A DNA stretch of 64,000 bases from Marinicauda pacifica (GTDB taxonomy: Bacteria; Pseudomonadota; Alphaproteobacteria; Caulobacterales; Maricaulaceae), in assembly GCF_004793635.1 (NCBI RefSeq), contig NZ_SRXV01000004.1, positions 1 to 64,000 on the forward strand, in the 5' to 3' direction. The position numbers and the translations under genes were made by a program. The notes beneath the pieces are model-generated. The model did no database searches. It was not told the DNA's origin and was given only the letters and a program-made list of their open reading frames with translations. The first letter of the stretch is position 1. Each line of letters begins with the position of its first letter. Shown here one piece after another: positions 1 to 8,411 of the stretch.

Positions 1-110
1 CTGATTAAGCTCAGCGCGAAGGGACCGGGCCGGATCGCGACCTCCCCAAAGGGGGTCAGGAACCCAACGGTCTCCTTCGCGCCCCTAATCTGGCACAGCT
101 CCAACACACA

Positions 111-128
111 GGAACCCAGAGTGGACAG
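111..128. repeat. 18-bp direct repeat, copy 1
   Basis: GGAACCCAGAGTGGACAG occurs here and identically at 337-354. The wording resembles the tail of the dispersed CGGGAA-type intergenic repeats common in alphaproteobacteria; that family link is from memory. Confidence 0.6.
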
Positions 129-173
129 GGTGCCCCTCCAAGGCCGCCATCCCACACTGAAAAACCAAAGACT

Positions 174-210
174 GTCATCCCGGGCGAGTGAAACGAAGAC
201 CCGGGACCTC
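174..210. repeat. Dispersed-type inverted repeat (CCCGGG arms)
   Basis: CCCGGG at 179-184 and again at 200-205 flank an A-rich centre, in the context GTCATCCCGGG...ACCCGGGACCTC. This matches the general form of a common alphaproteobacterial intergenic repeat. Function is unknown. Confidence 0.5.
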
Positions 211-248
211 GTGAGGGGTGCAGGCTCGCGCCCGTCACGCGCACGAGG

Positions 249-277
249 CCCCGGATCGGCCTTCGGCCGTCCGGGGT
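249..277. repeat. GC-rich hairpin
   Basis: CCCCGGA and CGGCC pair with GGCCG and TCCGGGG across a TTC loop, about 12 base pairs with one bulge. There is no T-tract on the minus strand, so it is a REP-like element more than a terminator for the gene ending at 359. Confidence 0.5.
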
Positions 278-336
278 GACACGTTTGGGTTTTTCTCTGC
301 CGGTCCAACCTCCACGCCTCTTTCCCAGCGAAGGCG

Positions 337-354
337 GGAACCCAGAGTGGACAG
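337..354. repeat. 18-bp direct repeat, copy 2
   Basis: Identical to 111-128. Just upstream, TTCCCaGCGAAGGCGGGAA (322-340) forms an imperfect hairpin, as in dispersed alphaproteobacterial repeats. It stops 4 bp before the stop codon of the lipoprotein gene. Confidence 0.6.
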
Positions 355-358
355 CCCG

Positions 359-1018
359 CTACCCTTGCGGCCCAGCTTCGTCTTCGAGCCGGGAGAGGTG
401 AGCGCGCGTCCATTGCGCCAGCTCCGCAGCCGCAGCGCCGGCCGCCTGAGAGAAGGCCTCGACGATTTCGGTCTGCCGGTTGGCGCCCGCGCGCGCCGAG
501 CCCGACACCGTGGTCACGCCCACCATGGAGTGCGTGTCGCTATCGACCAGGCGCGCGCGCAGCGTGACCCGCGCCTGGGGCGCGCGGCCCTGGCCCTCGT
601 CGTAGACGGCCTCGAAATGGCGCATGTCGACGCGCAAGGTGAAGCGCGAGGAGACGCCATCGCCCGGGCGTGTTGCCAAATAGCCCGGCAATTCGCGATC
701 GACCGTATCCAGAAGCAATTCCTGCAGCAGGTCGGGTGCCGGTGAAATCCAGTTGGCCCCGGAGATATAGGCCAGCTCGCCATCGCTGCCGACAGTCGCG
801 ATCCGGTTACCGGCCAGCGCCCGCGGCGCGCCCGGACGTTCGATCAGGATCACCTCGCCCACCTCGGCGGTTTCCGCAGACGGGGTCGCCTCATGACCCA
901 GACGATAGATATTGGCCGGCTGGCTGTCGGGAAGAAGCTGGATGCACCCCGATACAAGCAGCAGTGACAAACCGGCCCCGGCGGCCCGGCCCAAACGCGT
1001 CAGCATGTTCGATGTCAT
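359..1018 (-). CDS. ABC-type transport auxiliary lipoprotein (PqiC-like)
   Basis: 219 aa. A lipoprotein signal peptide is visible: basic start, hydrophobic run and the lipobox LVSGC at residues 21-25, so the mature protein starts at Cys25 and is membrane anchored. The remainder fits the ABC_trans_aux (PqiC/LptE-like) family: NIYRLG after the signal, DxRHFEAVY in the centre. It is the last gene of the Mla-type operon and overlaps mlaD by an ATGA. Members of this family partner MCE transporters between inner and outer membrane; the exact lipid substrate cannot be read from sequence. Confidence 0.85.
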   Translation of the reverse strand: MTSNMLTRLGRAAGAGLSLLLVSGCIQLLPDSQPANIYRLGHEATPSAETAEVGEVILIERPGAPRALAGNRIATVGSDGELAYISGANWISPAPDLLQELLLDTVDRELPGYLATRPGDGVSSRFTLRVDMRHFEAVYDEGQGRAPQARVTLRARLVDSDTHSMVGVTTVSGSARAGANRQTEIVEAFSQAAGAAAAELAQWTRAHLSRLEDEAGPQG

Positions 1019-1971
1019 TGCGGTACCTCGATTTCACGGCCGCGTGGCTCGCTCAGGAAGCCGGCCGGATCCTCTTCCAGCTGGACGGCGATACGTTCAA
1101 GCGCCGAGATCAGGACGCGAAGATCGCGCGCAGCGGTGGTCAGCGACTCCAGCCCCTCGTCGGCGAAGGATTCAAGCCCCGGCCGGATGTCTTCGAGCAT
1201 CTCGAACGTCTCGACGGAGGCCTGGTTCACGGCGATGGAGGCCGCCGTGGTCTCCTCCACCATTGGCGCGAGCTGCTCCACCACGAAGGAATCCGCCGTC
1301 GTGCCAAATTGCTGCAAGGCCTCCGCGGCGGAGGAGATATCCATGGCCGCCTGGTTGAAATTGTCGATGGCCAGGCTCAGACGCTCGATCATGGCGTCGT
1401 TTTCGGCCCAGGCCCGGCTGACGTCTTCGACATGGTCGAGCGTCAGGGTGAAATTCTCGATATTCTCGTCGCTCAGCAGGCGGTTGAAGCGCGTCAGAGT
1501 GATCTGCGCGTTCTCGATCACCGTCTCGCCGCCCTCGACCAGGCCTTCCAGCTGGGCCTGCCGCGCGAAGATGCGTGCGGGCCGGTCGCCCGACCGGCTT
1601 TGCAGCGCCTCCGCCCCCGGCGACCCGCCCGAGAGCTGGATGTAGGACAGGCCCGTCAGGCCCTGGGGTTCCAGCTGGGCAAAGGAATCCACCTTCACCG
1701 GGGTTGCGGCATCCACCCGGATTCGCGCGATCACCTCGTTGGGATTGTTCGGGTTCAGTCCCAGATCGATGACCTCGCCGACCTGGATGCCGTTAAAGCG
1801 CACCTCGCTGGATTCGCGCAGGCCGCGTACCGGGCCGTCGAAGACGACATCGTATTCCTCGAACTCGCGGTCGAACTGGATTTGCGAGATCCACAGCGTG
1901 AACAGGGCGGCGGCCGCAGCCAGGAAGACCACGAAGAAACCGACGAGCGCATGATGGGCTTTCGTTTCCAT
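1015..1971 (-). CDS. mlaD: MlaD family MCE protein
   Basis: 318 aa. One N-terminal membrane helix (about residues 9-29) anchors the protein, followed by an MCE domain (about 38-115, with VRGLRESSEVRFNGIQVG) and a long helical C-terminal part to residue 318. MCE proteins form hexameric rings in the periplasm that carry phospholipids for an ABC transporter. It is longer than E. coli MlaD (183 aa), as usual in alphaproteobacteria. It lies 20 bp downstream of the ATPase gene and overlaps the lipoprotein gene. Symbol by family, not by proven function. Confidence 0.88.
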   Translation of the reverse strand: METKAHHALVGFFVVFLAAAAALFTLWISQIQFDREFEEYDVVFDGPVRGLRESSEVRFNGIQVGEVIDLGLNPNNPNEVIARIRVDAATPVKVDSFAQLEPQGLTGLSYIQLSGGSPGAEALQSRSGDRPARIFARQAQLEGLVEGGETVIENAQITLTRFNRLLSDENIENFTLTLDHVEDVSRAWAENDAMIERLSLAIDNFNQAAMDISSAAEALQQFGTTADSFVVEQLAPMVEETTAASIAVNQASVETFEMLEDIRPGLESFADEGLESLTTAARDLRVLISALERIAVQLEEDPAGFLSEPRGREIEVPQ

Positions 1972-1991
1972 GGAGACAGGCTCCCTCTTTC

Positions 1992-2756
1992 CTAGCCGCT
2001 GCGGGCCGCGCGTCCGCGCGGACCGGCGAAATAGTCTTGCACCCAGGGATGGTCGAACTCCACCAGCTCCTCGATCGGCGCGGTGACGATAACCTTCTTC
2101 TCGGCAATGACGGAAATGCGGTCGCAGATCGCATAAAGCGAATCCACGTCGTGCGTGATCATGATGACGGTCAGGCCCAGCGTCTCGCGAAGCTCGTTGA
2201 TCATTTCGTCGAACTTCGAGGCGCCGACCGGGTCTAGACCTGCTGTCGGCTCGTCGAGAAACAGGACGTCGGGATCGAGCGCCAGGGCCCGGGCAATGCC
2301 GACCCGCTTCTTCATTCCGCCGGACAGTTCGGACGGCATCTTGGTCGCAGCCTCCGGGCCGAGGCCGGACATGCCGAGCTTGAGATCGGCAATCTCGGCC
2401 ATCAGCGAGACCGGCATGTCGATATGCTCGCGCAGGGGTGCCATGATGTTCTCGCGCACGCTGAGCGAGGAGAACAGGGCCGAGCCCTGGAACAGGACGC
2501 CCCAGCGCCGCTCCAGCACCGCGCGGTCGCGGGCGCTCATCTCACTCATCGCCTGGCCGTCGAAATATATCTCGCCGGCGTCGGGCTTTCGAAGGCCCAG
2601 AATGGTGTTCACGAGCACCGACTTGCCCGAACCGGACCCGCCGACAATCCCGTGCACCTCGCCGCGCCGCACCGTCATGTCGAGATCCTCGTGGACGACA
2701 TGGGTGCCGAACTGGCTGCGCAGCCCCTTCACCTCGATGATCGGCTCCGCGCTCAT
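1992..2756 (-). CDS. mlaF: MlaF-type ABC transporter ATP-binding protein
   Basis: 254 aa when started at the ATG at 2756, whose ATGA overlaps the permease stop; the open frame upstream of this ATG is only the shadow of the permease gene. Walker A GGSGSGKS (about 39-46), signature LSGGM, Walker B VLFLDEP and the H-loop THD are intact. It energises the MCE lipid transporter with the MlaE permease on the inner membrane. The C-terminal extension ending in WVQDYFAGPRG is typical for MlaF. Confidence 0.92.
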   Translation of the reverse strand: MSAEPIIEVKGLRSQFGTHVVHEDLDMTVRRGEVHGIVGGSGSGKSVLVNTILGLRKPDAGEIYFDGQAMSEMSARDRAVLERRWGVLFQGSALFSSLSVRENIMAPLREHIDMPVSLMAEIADLKLGMSGLGPEAATKMPSELSGGMKKRVGIARALALDPDVLFLDEPTAGLDPVGASKFDEMINELRETLGLTVIMITHDVDSLYAICDRISVIAEKKVIVTAPIEELVEFDHPWVQDYFAGPRGRAARSG

Positions 2757-3904
2757 ATCCCGAGCTCCAGGTAGAGCATGGCAAACAGCGCATCCACGAC
2801 AATAACCGCGAAGATGGCATGGACCACCGAGGCGGTCGTGCGTTCGCCCAGGCTTTCCACGTCGCCGCCGACCTTCATGCCCTGGTGGCAGCCGATCACC
2901 GCGATGATCATGCCGAAGACGGGCGCCTTGGAAATGCCGACGAAGAAATGCTCCCAGCTGATCGAGGACTGGAGCCGGTCGATGAAGAAGTTGGGCGAGA
3001 TGTCCAGCACGCCCCAGCTGACCACCATCCCGCCGAACAGGCCCGACAGCATGGCAGCGAATGTGAGCAGCGGCGCCATCAGCACGCAGGCGATGACACG
3101 CGGCAGAACCAGCACCTCGAACGGGTCGAGGCCGAGCACGCGCATCGCGTCGATCTCCTGCTGCATCTTCATCGAGCCGATCGACGCGGTGAAGGCGGAA
3201 TCCGACCGTCCCGCCAGCATGATCGCCGTGATGAGCACGCCGAACTCGCGCAGCACCGCCACGCCGACCAGTTCCACGGTGAAGACCGAGACCCCGAAGG
3301 TCTGCAACAGGTCCGCGCCCATATAGGCGACGACCGCGCCGATGAAGAAGGCGAGCACCGCCACGATGGGCAGCGCGTTCACGCCGGCGGTTTCCATGAC
3401 CGAGACGGTCGCCGTCCATCTGAGCCGCCAGGGCTGGACAAGCGTGCGTCCCGCCGTCGCGACCGTGCGGCCGAAGAAGTCGAACGTGTCCACCGCGTCC
3501 AGCACGAAGCTTTCCAGCGCCTGTCCGATGCTGGCGAACACGGCTACCGGGCCGCGCCGCGCCTCGTGCGTGGACGGGCAGTCCTGGAATGCCTCACGCG
3601 TTTCCTCGATCAGACGCCGCGCCGTGCGGTGTTCGCCGCGCACCCGGCTCTCCTCGAGCTCGCGCCCGGGGCCCAGAGTGCGTCCCAGCAGATAGGCGCC
3701 GGCCGTGTCGAGCCGGTCCAGCGCGCTGACATCGATCACGATGGAGGCCGCGTCCTCGTCGCGGGCGAGCTTGCGCAAGGGCCGGTCGAAGCGACCGATC
3801 TGTTCCACCGTCCAGTCGCCGCGCGGGCGAACCACGCACAGGCCGTCCTCTGCCTCGATGGACAGTCCGGCCAGTTCCTCCTGCTCCTGCGCGTGACGGG
3901 CCAT
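2753..3904 (-). CDS. mlaE: STAS-MlaE fusion, ABC lipid transporter permease
   Basis: 383 aa, against about 260 for E. coli MlaE. The N-terminal ~100 residues look like a STAS domain (VDVSALDRLDTAGAYLLG), the role held by separate MlaB in E. coli. The rest is an MlaE permease with about five membrane helices and conserved blocks such as GAVVAYMGADLLQTFG and LAGRSDSAFTASIGSMK. It is the first gene of the operon mlaE-mlaF-mlaD-lipoprotein. Probable role: phospholipid transport keeping outer-membrane asymmetry. Confidence 0.9.
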   Translation of the reverse strand: MARHAQEQEELAGLSIEAEDGLCVVRPRGDWTVEQIGRFDRPLRKLARDEDAASIVIDVSALDRLDTAGAYLLGRTLGPGRELEESRVRGEHRTARRLIEETREAFQDCPSTHEARRGPVAVFASIGQALESFVLDAVDTFDFFGRTVATAGRTLVQPWRLRWTATVSVMETAGVNALPIVAVLAFFIGAVVAYMGADLLQTFGVSVFTVELVGVAVLREFGVLITAIMLAGRSDSAFTASIGSMKMQQEIDAMRVLGLDPFEVLVLPRVIACVLMAPLLTFAAMLSGLFGGMVVSWGVLDISPNFFIDRLQSSISWEHFFVGISKAPVFGMIIAVIGCHQGMKVGGDVESLGERTTASVVHAIFAVIVVDALFAMLYLELGI

Positions 3905-4016
3905 CCGCCCTCCTCGGCTTCGATCTGCAACTTATGGGATGGTTCGCCCGGCGGCCCAAGTAGAAGAAGCGCCCGGCACGGCAGAAGCCCCGCCTTTGAC
4001 ACGAAAATGCAACGCT

Positions 4017-5165
4017 TCAGAACCGGTTTCGGCGCTGCAGACACACCGCCGCCACCAGCCCCGCCCCGGCCGGCACAAGCATAAGGGCAAAGCCGCGCGT
4101 GCCCATGGACGCATACGCATAGCCCGACGCCAGTGTCGCCAGCGCCAGCACGATCCCGCCCGACAGCGCGGAATTGACCACCTGCACCGTGGCGGCCAGA
4201 CGCTCGGGCATGGCCTGGCTGGCAAAGCGCAGAAAGCCCAGATAGGTCGCCGCAAAGCTGCCCGCATGCAGGATCTGCAGCGCGAACAGCGCCATCAGCG
4301 GCGGCGCCATCGCCAGCGCGCTCCAGCGGATCAGCGAGCACACCCCGCCCAGCACCAGCAGCCCGGCGGGCGTCCAGTTGCGCATCGCGCGCCCGACCAG
4401 CATCAGGAAGACGATCTCGGCCGCCACGCCGGTTGACCACAGCGCGCCCACCGCCTCGCCGGGAATGCCCTGCGCGCGCCATGCCACCGCCGAGAAGGCG
4501 TAGTAGAAACCGTGCGCGCCCTGCAGGAAGGCCGACGCGGCAAAGGCCAGCGGCAGACCGGCGCCGGCCAGCAGTTTCAGGTCCGCCGCCCTCATGGCCG
4601 GCCGTGTCTGGCTTGCCGTCCGGCGCCGTCCCGGCGGCAGCAGCATGGCGGCAGCCAGCGTCAGCGCCGCCCCGCCGAGGATCCAGGCGAGCGCCGCCTC
4701 CCCGCCTGCGCGCGACACCCAGTAGCCCGCGCCCAGATTGCCGAGCACGAAGGTGAAGGAGCCGATCGCGCGCGCCGGGCCGAACTCGAAGCGCTTGGCG
4801 CGCGCCTGCGACATGGCGAACGCGTCCACCAGCGGGATGATGCCCGTCATCGACGCGCCCGCCAGCAGGGCCAGGACCAGGATCGCGCGCGGGTCGATCG
4901 CCGGGATGTGCAGCGCGAACGCCAGAAGGTTGATCGCCGCAAACCCGATCAGCGCGTCGCGCCGGCGCGCCGCGCGGTCGGCCCACACCGCGCCCAGCGG
5001 GGCGGCGATCAGCCGGCCGATCATGCCGGCTGCGGCGGCCAGCCCGATCTGTTCGGGCGCCAGTCCGCGCCCTTCGAACCAGACCGGCATGTAGGGCAGA
5101 TAGGCGCCGAAGGCGAGATAGAACGCGCCGTAGAACAGGGCGAAGCGGCCCTGCCGCGCCGTCAT
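4017..5165 (-). CDS. MFS transporter (MFS_1-like, LacY/HsrA-like)
   Basis: 382 aa from the ATG at 5165; a TTG at 5222 and an ATG at 5186 are in-frame alternatives, but family members usually start near MTARQGRFALFYG. About 12 hydrophobic helices are seen, with the MFS loop 2-3 motif GAVWADRAARR. The N-terminus (FYLAFGAYLPYMPVWFEGRG) is typical of the MFS_1_like group that includes the phenylpropionate transporter-like proteins. Substrate unknown. It stands alone, divergent from the glycosyltransferase gene at 5303. Confidence 0.82.
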   Translation of the reverse strand: MTARQGRFALFYGAFYLAFGAYLPYMPVWFEGRGLAPEQIGLAAAAGMIGRLIAAPLGAVWADRAARRRDALIGFAAINLLAFALHIPAIDPRAILVLALLAGASMTGIIPLVDAFAMSQARAKRFEFGPARAIGSFTFVLGNLGAGYWVSRAGGEAALAWILGGAALTLAAAMLLPPGRRRTASQTRPAMRAADLKLLAGAGLPLAFAASAFLQGAHGFYYAFSAVAWRAQGIPGEAVGALWSTGVAAEIVFLMLVGRAMRNWTPAGLLVLGGVCSLIRWSALAMAPPLMALFALQILHAGSFAATYLGFLRFASQAMPERLAATVQVVNSALSGGIVLALATLASGYAYASMGTRGFALMLVPAGAGLVAAVCLQRRNRF

Positions 5166-5302
5166 GGAGAAGTGTGGAACTCGCATGCTCGCGCGCTTAC
5201 AAGCTTCCCGCCGCAACGCCAAGCATCTTCAGGGTGAAAGCTCAGCGCGCACGCGCAAAATCGCTTGGAGCTGCCGGGGCCTGCGGCTAGCTTCCCGCCT
5301 CG

Positions 5303-6592
5303 ATGAGAGACGCCGACGACATGAGTGCGGGCCCGCGCGCCGCGCCGCCCTTGCGGGTATTGCTGACCAGCTACCGGTCCAACCCCCATGTCGGCGGACA
5401 GGGCGTGTATGTACGCGAGCTGAGCCGGGCCCTGACGCGACAGGGATGCGAGGTTTCGGTCGCCTCCGGCCCGCCCTATCCCGAACTCGATCCCGGCATC
5501 GAGCTGATCGAGCTGCCCTCGCTCGACTTGTTCAGCGAGACCAATGCGCTTCTCGCCCTGCGATGGCGCCATCTCGCCTCGCGTGCCGACCGCGGCGAGT
5601 GGCTGGCCCATAATAGCGGCGCCTTCGGCGAGATGACCGCCTTTGCCCGCAGGCTGAGGGCGTTTCTCGAGCGCGAGGGCGACCGCTTCGATGTCGTGCA
5701 CGACAATCAGACCCTGGCCATGCCGATGGTCGGACTGTCACGCCGCATCCCGCTTCTGACCACCCTGCACCACCCGATCGACATCGATCGCGACTTTGCC
5801 ATCGCCGGCGCCGGCTCATGGTGGAAGCGCCTGCTGGTCGCGCGCTGGCATGATTTCGTGAAGACCCAGGCCGCCGCCGCGCGCCGCCTTCCCGGCTTCA
5901 TCTGCGTGTCCGAAGCCTCGCGCCAGGCCTATGCCGCGCGCTGCGGCGTCGATCCCGCCCGCATCGCCGTCTCTCATAACGGCATCGACCACGCCGCCTT
6001 CTATCCCGATCCGGCAGTCGCTCGCGATCCCGGCCTGATGGTGGCGATGGCCAGCGCCGACGTCCCCATCAAGGGGCTGGACGTGTTGATCGAGGCGATG
6101 GCCAAAATCGCCCCGGCCCGTCCCGACCTGCGTCTCGTCGTCGTCGGCACGCTGCGCGAAGGACCGACCAAACGCATGCTGGACCAGACCGGCCTGACCG
6201 GACGGGTCGAATTCCGCTCGGGCCTGGCCCAGTCGGAGATCGCGGCGCTCTTCCGGCGCGCGGCCGTCTTCGTCTCCGCCTCCCGCTTTGAAGGTTTCGG
6301 CTTCCCCCCCGCCGAGGCGATGGCGTGCGGCGCGCCGATCATTGTATCGACTGGCGGGGCCTTGCCCGAAGTCGCGGGTGATGCCGGCATCGTCGTTCCG
6401 GTCGAGAATGCCGATGCGCTGGCCGCGGCGATCGAAAGCGTGCTCGACTTTCCAGACCGCGCCGAACGCATGAGCCGGGACGGTGCCGCCTGGGCGCGGA
6501 CCGCCTTTGTCTGGGACGATCATGCCCGCGCCTCGCTCTCGCTCTACCACGAGCTTATCGCCACTCACCCCCGGACCCAGGCTGCCTCATGA
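5303..6592 (+). CDS. GT4 family glycosyltransferase
   Basis: 429 aa, GT-B fold. The N-terminal domain has the donor-fold start RVLLTSYRSNPHVGGQG (about 18-34). The C-terminal nucleotide-sugar domain has SRFEGFGFPPAEAMACG, with the family E-x7-E pair. An inner ATG (5321) is an alternative start; neither has a clear Shine-Dalgarno. It probably transfers a sugar from an NDP- or GDP-donor to an unknown acceptor. It overlaps the next methyltransferase by 4 bp (ATGA), so the two are likely co-translated. Confidence 0.88.
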   Translation: MRDADDMSAGPRAAPPLRVLLTSYRSNPHVGGQGVYVRELSRALTRQGCEVSVASGPPYPELDPGIELIELPSLDLFSETNALLALRWRHLASRADRGEWLAHNSGAFGEMTAFARRLRAFLEREGDRFDVVHDNQTLAMPMVGLSRRIPLLTTLHHPIDIDRDFAIAGAGSWWKRLLVARWHDFVKTQAAAARRLPGFICVSEASRQAYAARCGVDPARIAVSHNGIDHAAFYPDPAVARDPGLMVAMASADVPIKGLDVLIEAMAKIAPARPDLRLVVVGTLREGPTKRMLDQTGLTGRVEFRSGLAQSEIAALFRRAAVFVSASRFEGFGFPPAEAMACGAPIIVSTGGALPEVAGDAGIVVPVENADALAAAIESVLDFPDRAERMSRDGAAWARTAFVWDDHARASLSLYHELIATHPRTQAAS

Positions 6593-7308
6593 TCACACTC
6601 GACCTCGATGCGCTCGACCTTGAAGACGGCATGCGTGTGCTCGATCTCGGCTGTGGCCGAGGACGCCACCTGCATGCGCTGTACTGGCATGAGCGCGCGC
6701 TCGACGTGACCGGGCTCGATCTCGATTTCGACGATCTGGACGCCGCCATTGATGGCTTCTTCGAGCTGCCGCCGCCCCCGGCCGAGCCGCCGCGCACGGC
6801 GGTCTTCTCGGTGGGCGACGCGGGACGTCTGCCCTTCGCCGATGACAGCTTCGATGCCGTGATCTGTTCTGAAGTGCTCGAACACCTGCCCGATGTCGAT
6901 CTGGCGCTGGCCGAGATCGACCGCGTCCTGAAACCCGGCGGCAAGTTTGCGCTCTCGGTCCCGCGCTACTGGCCGGAAGCGATCTGCTGGAAACTCTCCA
7001 CCGGCTACCAGAACACGCCCGGCGGTCATGTGCGCATCTTCAAGGATTCCGAGCTGCGCGCCCGTGTGGAGCGCCAGGGCTACCGCTTCTTCAAGCGTCA
7101 CTGGGCCCATGCCCTGCACAGCCCCTACTGGTGGCTGCGATGCGCCAAGTGGGACCGCCAGGAGGACAGCCGGACCGTGCGCGCCTATCGCAAGGTGCTC
7201 GAATGGGACCTGATCGAAGCGCCGCGCCTGACCCGCTGGAGCGAGAAGCTCCTCAATCCGGTCCTCGGCAAATCGGTCGCGCTGTATTTTGAAAAGGCCG
7301 CAGCATGA
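6589..7308 (+). CDS. Class I SAM-dependent methyltransferase
   Basis: 239 aa. Motif I VLDLGCGRGRHLHAL (about 14-28) binds S-adenosylmethionine, an acidic LDLDFDD follows, and the Methyltransf_11 blocks DDSFDAVICSEVLEHL and VLKPGGKFALSVP are present. The C-terminal half resembles methyltransferases of sugar or lipid decoration clusters, but the substrate is unknown. It is coupled to its neighbours on both sides by 4-bp overlaps (GT4 upstream, toroid protein downstream), which suggests one short pathway. Confidence 0.88.
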   Translation: MITLDLDALDLEDGMRVLDLGCGRGRHLHALYWHERALDVTGLDLDFDDLDAAIDGFFELPPPPAEPPRTAVFSVGDAGRLPFADDSFDAVICSEVLEHLPDVDLALAEIDRVLKPGGKFALSVPRYWPEAICWKLSTGYQNTPGGHVRIFKDSELRARVERQGYRFFKRHWAHALHSPYWWLRCAKWDRQEDSRTVRAYRKVLEWDLIEAPRLTRWSEKLLNPVLGKSVALYFEKAAA

Positions 7309-8411
7309 GCGCGCGCACTCTCTCCGGCCTAGATCTGGGCGCCTGCGCGGACCGGATCGAACAGCTTCAGAACCGCGATGGAATGATTGACTGGATCGAG
7401 ACCGGGGTCTGGGACCCGTGGAATCACGGCGAAAGCGCCATGGGTCTGGCGGTCGTCGGACGCGAGGAGGCCGTTCATCGCGCGCTGGACGCGCTCGCCG
7501 CGCGCCAGAACGCCGATGGCAGCTGGGATGGCGAGCTCGGCGCCGGCATCCCCATGGATGAAAGCGGAGAGCGTATCGCGCCGCCCGCGATACCGGCCAC
7601 TGCGCGCGATACCAATTTCAACGGCTATGCCGCCGTCACGGTGCTGCGCTGCGCGCTCGCCCTGGATGAGCCGCGCCTGATCGCGCGCCATTTTGCCATG
7701 GTCGAACGCGCGCTCGACTGGGTTCTGGCCCACCAGAGCGAGCACGGCGACATCGTCTGGCGCGCGCCGGATACCGGTCAGCCGCTGGACAGCGTGGATT
7801 CGCTGCGCGCGGGCAATGCCTCCCTGTTCAAGAGTCTCGAATGCGGGCTGCGCCTGGCCGATGCGCTTGGAAAGCCGCGTCCTCAATGGGCCACCGCCCG
7901 CCAGCGCATCGCGGACGCGCTGATCGGCCGCCCCGAGCGCTTCGACCGGGAGATCGACCGCTCGGCCTACGCCATGGACTGGTATTATCCGGTCCTGGCC
8001 GGCGTGGTGACCGGACGTACCGCGCGTGCCCACCTGGAAGAGGGCTGGTCGCGCTTTGTGGTGGAGGATCTGGGATGCCGTTGTGTGACCGGCGAGCCCT
8101 GGATCACGGCCGCCGAAACGGCCGAACTGGCGCTGGCCTGCCTCTCGGCCGGGCGCACCGAGACGGCCCGCAGCCTGCTTGACGATCTGTCCCCGCTGGC
8201 CTCGTCACAAGGCGGCTACTGGATGGGCTGGCAGTACGAGCTGGGCGCGGTCTGGCCGCGCGAGTCTCCGAGCTGGACGGCCGGAGCCATCCTGCTTGCC
8301 GCGGACGCTCTGTACGCCCTGAGCCCCGGCAGCGATCTGCTGATCCGCCATGCGCGCGCCGATGCCTGGACCGCAGGCGCTAGAGCCGGCGCAGGATCTC
8401 AAGCGAATTGA
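7305..8411 (+). CDS. Prenyltransferase/squalene-cyclase-like alpha/alpha-toroid protein
   Basis: 368 aa. Repeated helical units with QW-like motifs are seen: RQNADGSWDGELG near residue 70, THE pattern Q..HGDIVW near 145 and QGGYWMGWQYELG near 305. These are hallmarks of terpenoid-cyclase/prenyltransferase toroids. The protein lacks an obvious DxDD or DDxxD acid motif, so cyclase activity is doubtful; a sugar- or lipid-handling role is equally possible. It is translationally coupled to the methyltransferase upstream. Its last 32 bp overlap the opposite-strand methyltransferase. Confidence 0.65.
   Translation: MSARTLSGLDLGACADRIEQLQNRDGMIDWIETGVWDPWNHGESAMGLAVVGREEAVHRALDALAARQNADGSWDGELGAGIPMDESGERIAPPAIPATARDTNFNGYAAVTVLRCALALDEPRLIARHFAMVERALDWVLAHQSEHGDIVWRAPDTGQPLDSVDSLRAGNASLFKSLECGLRLADALGKPRPQWATARQRIADALIGRPERFDREIDRSAYAMDWYYPVLAGVVTGRTARAHLEEGWSRFVVEDLGCRCVTGEPWITAAETAELALACLSAGRTETARSLLDDLSPLASSQGGYWMGWQYELGAVWPRESPSWTAGAILLAADALYALSPGSDLLIRHARADAWTAGARAGAGSQAN

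Larger units (their letters stand above)
1..358. other. Gene-free region with repeat fragments
   Basis: No convincing coding frame is seen. The stretch holds several short repeat-like pieces typical of alphaproteobacterial intergenic DNA: an 18-bp direct repeat at 111-128 and 337-354, a CCCGGG-based inverted unit at 174-210 and a GC-rich hairpin at 249-277. It lies directly downstream of the minus-strand lipoprotein gene that ends at 359. Confidence 0.6.
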
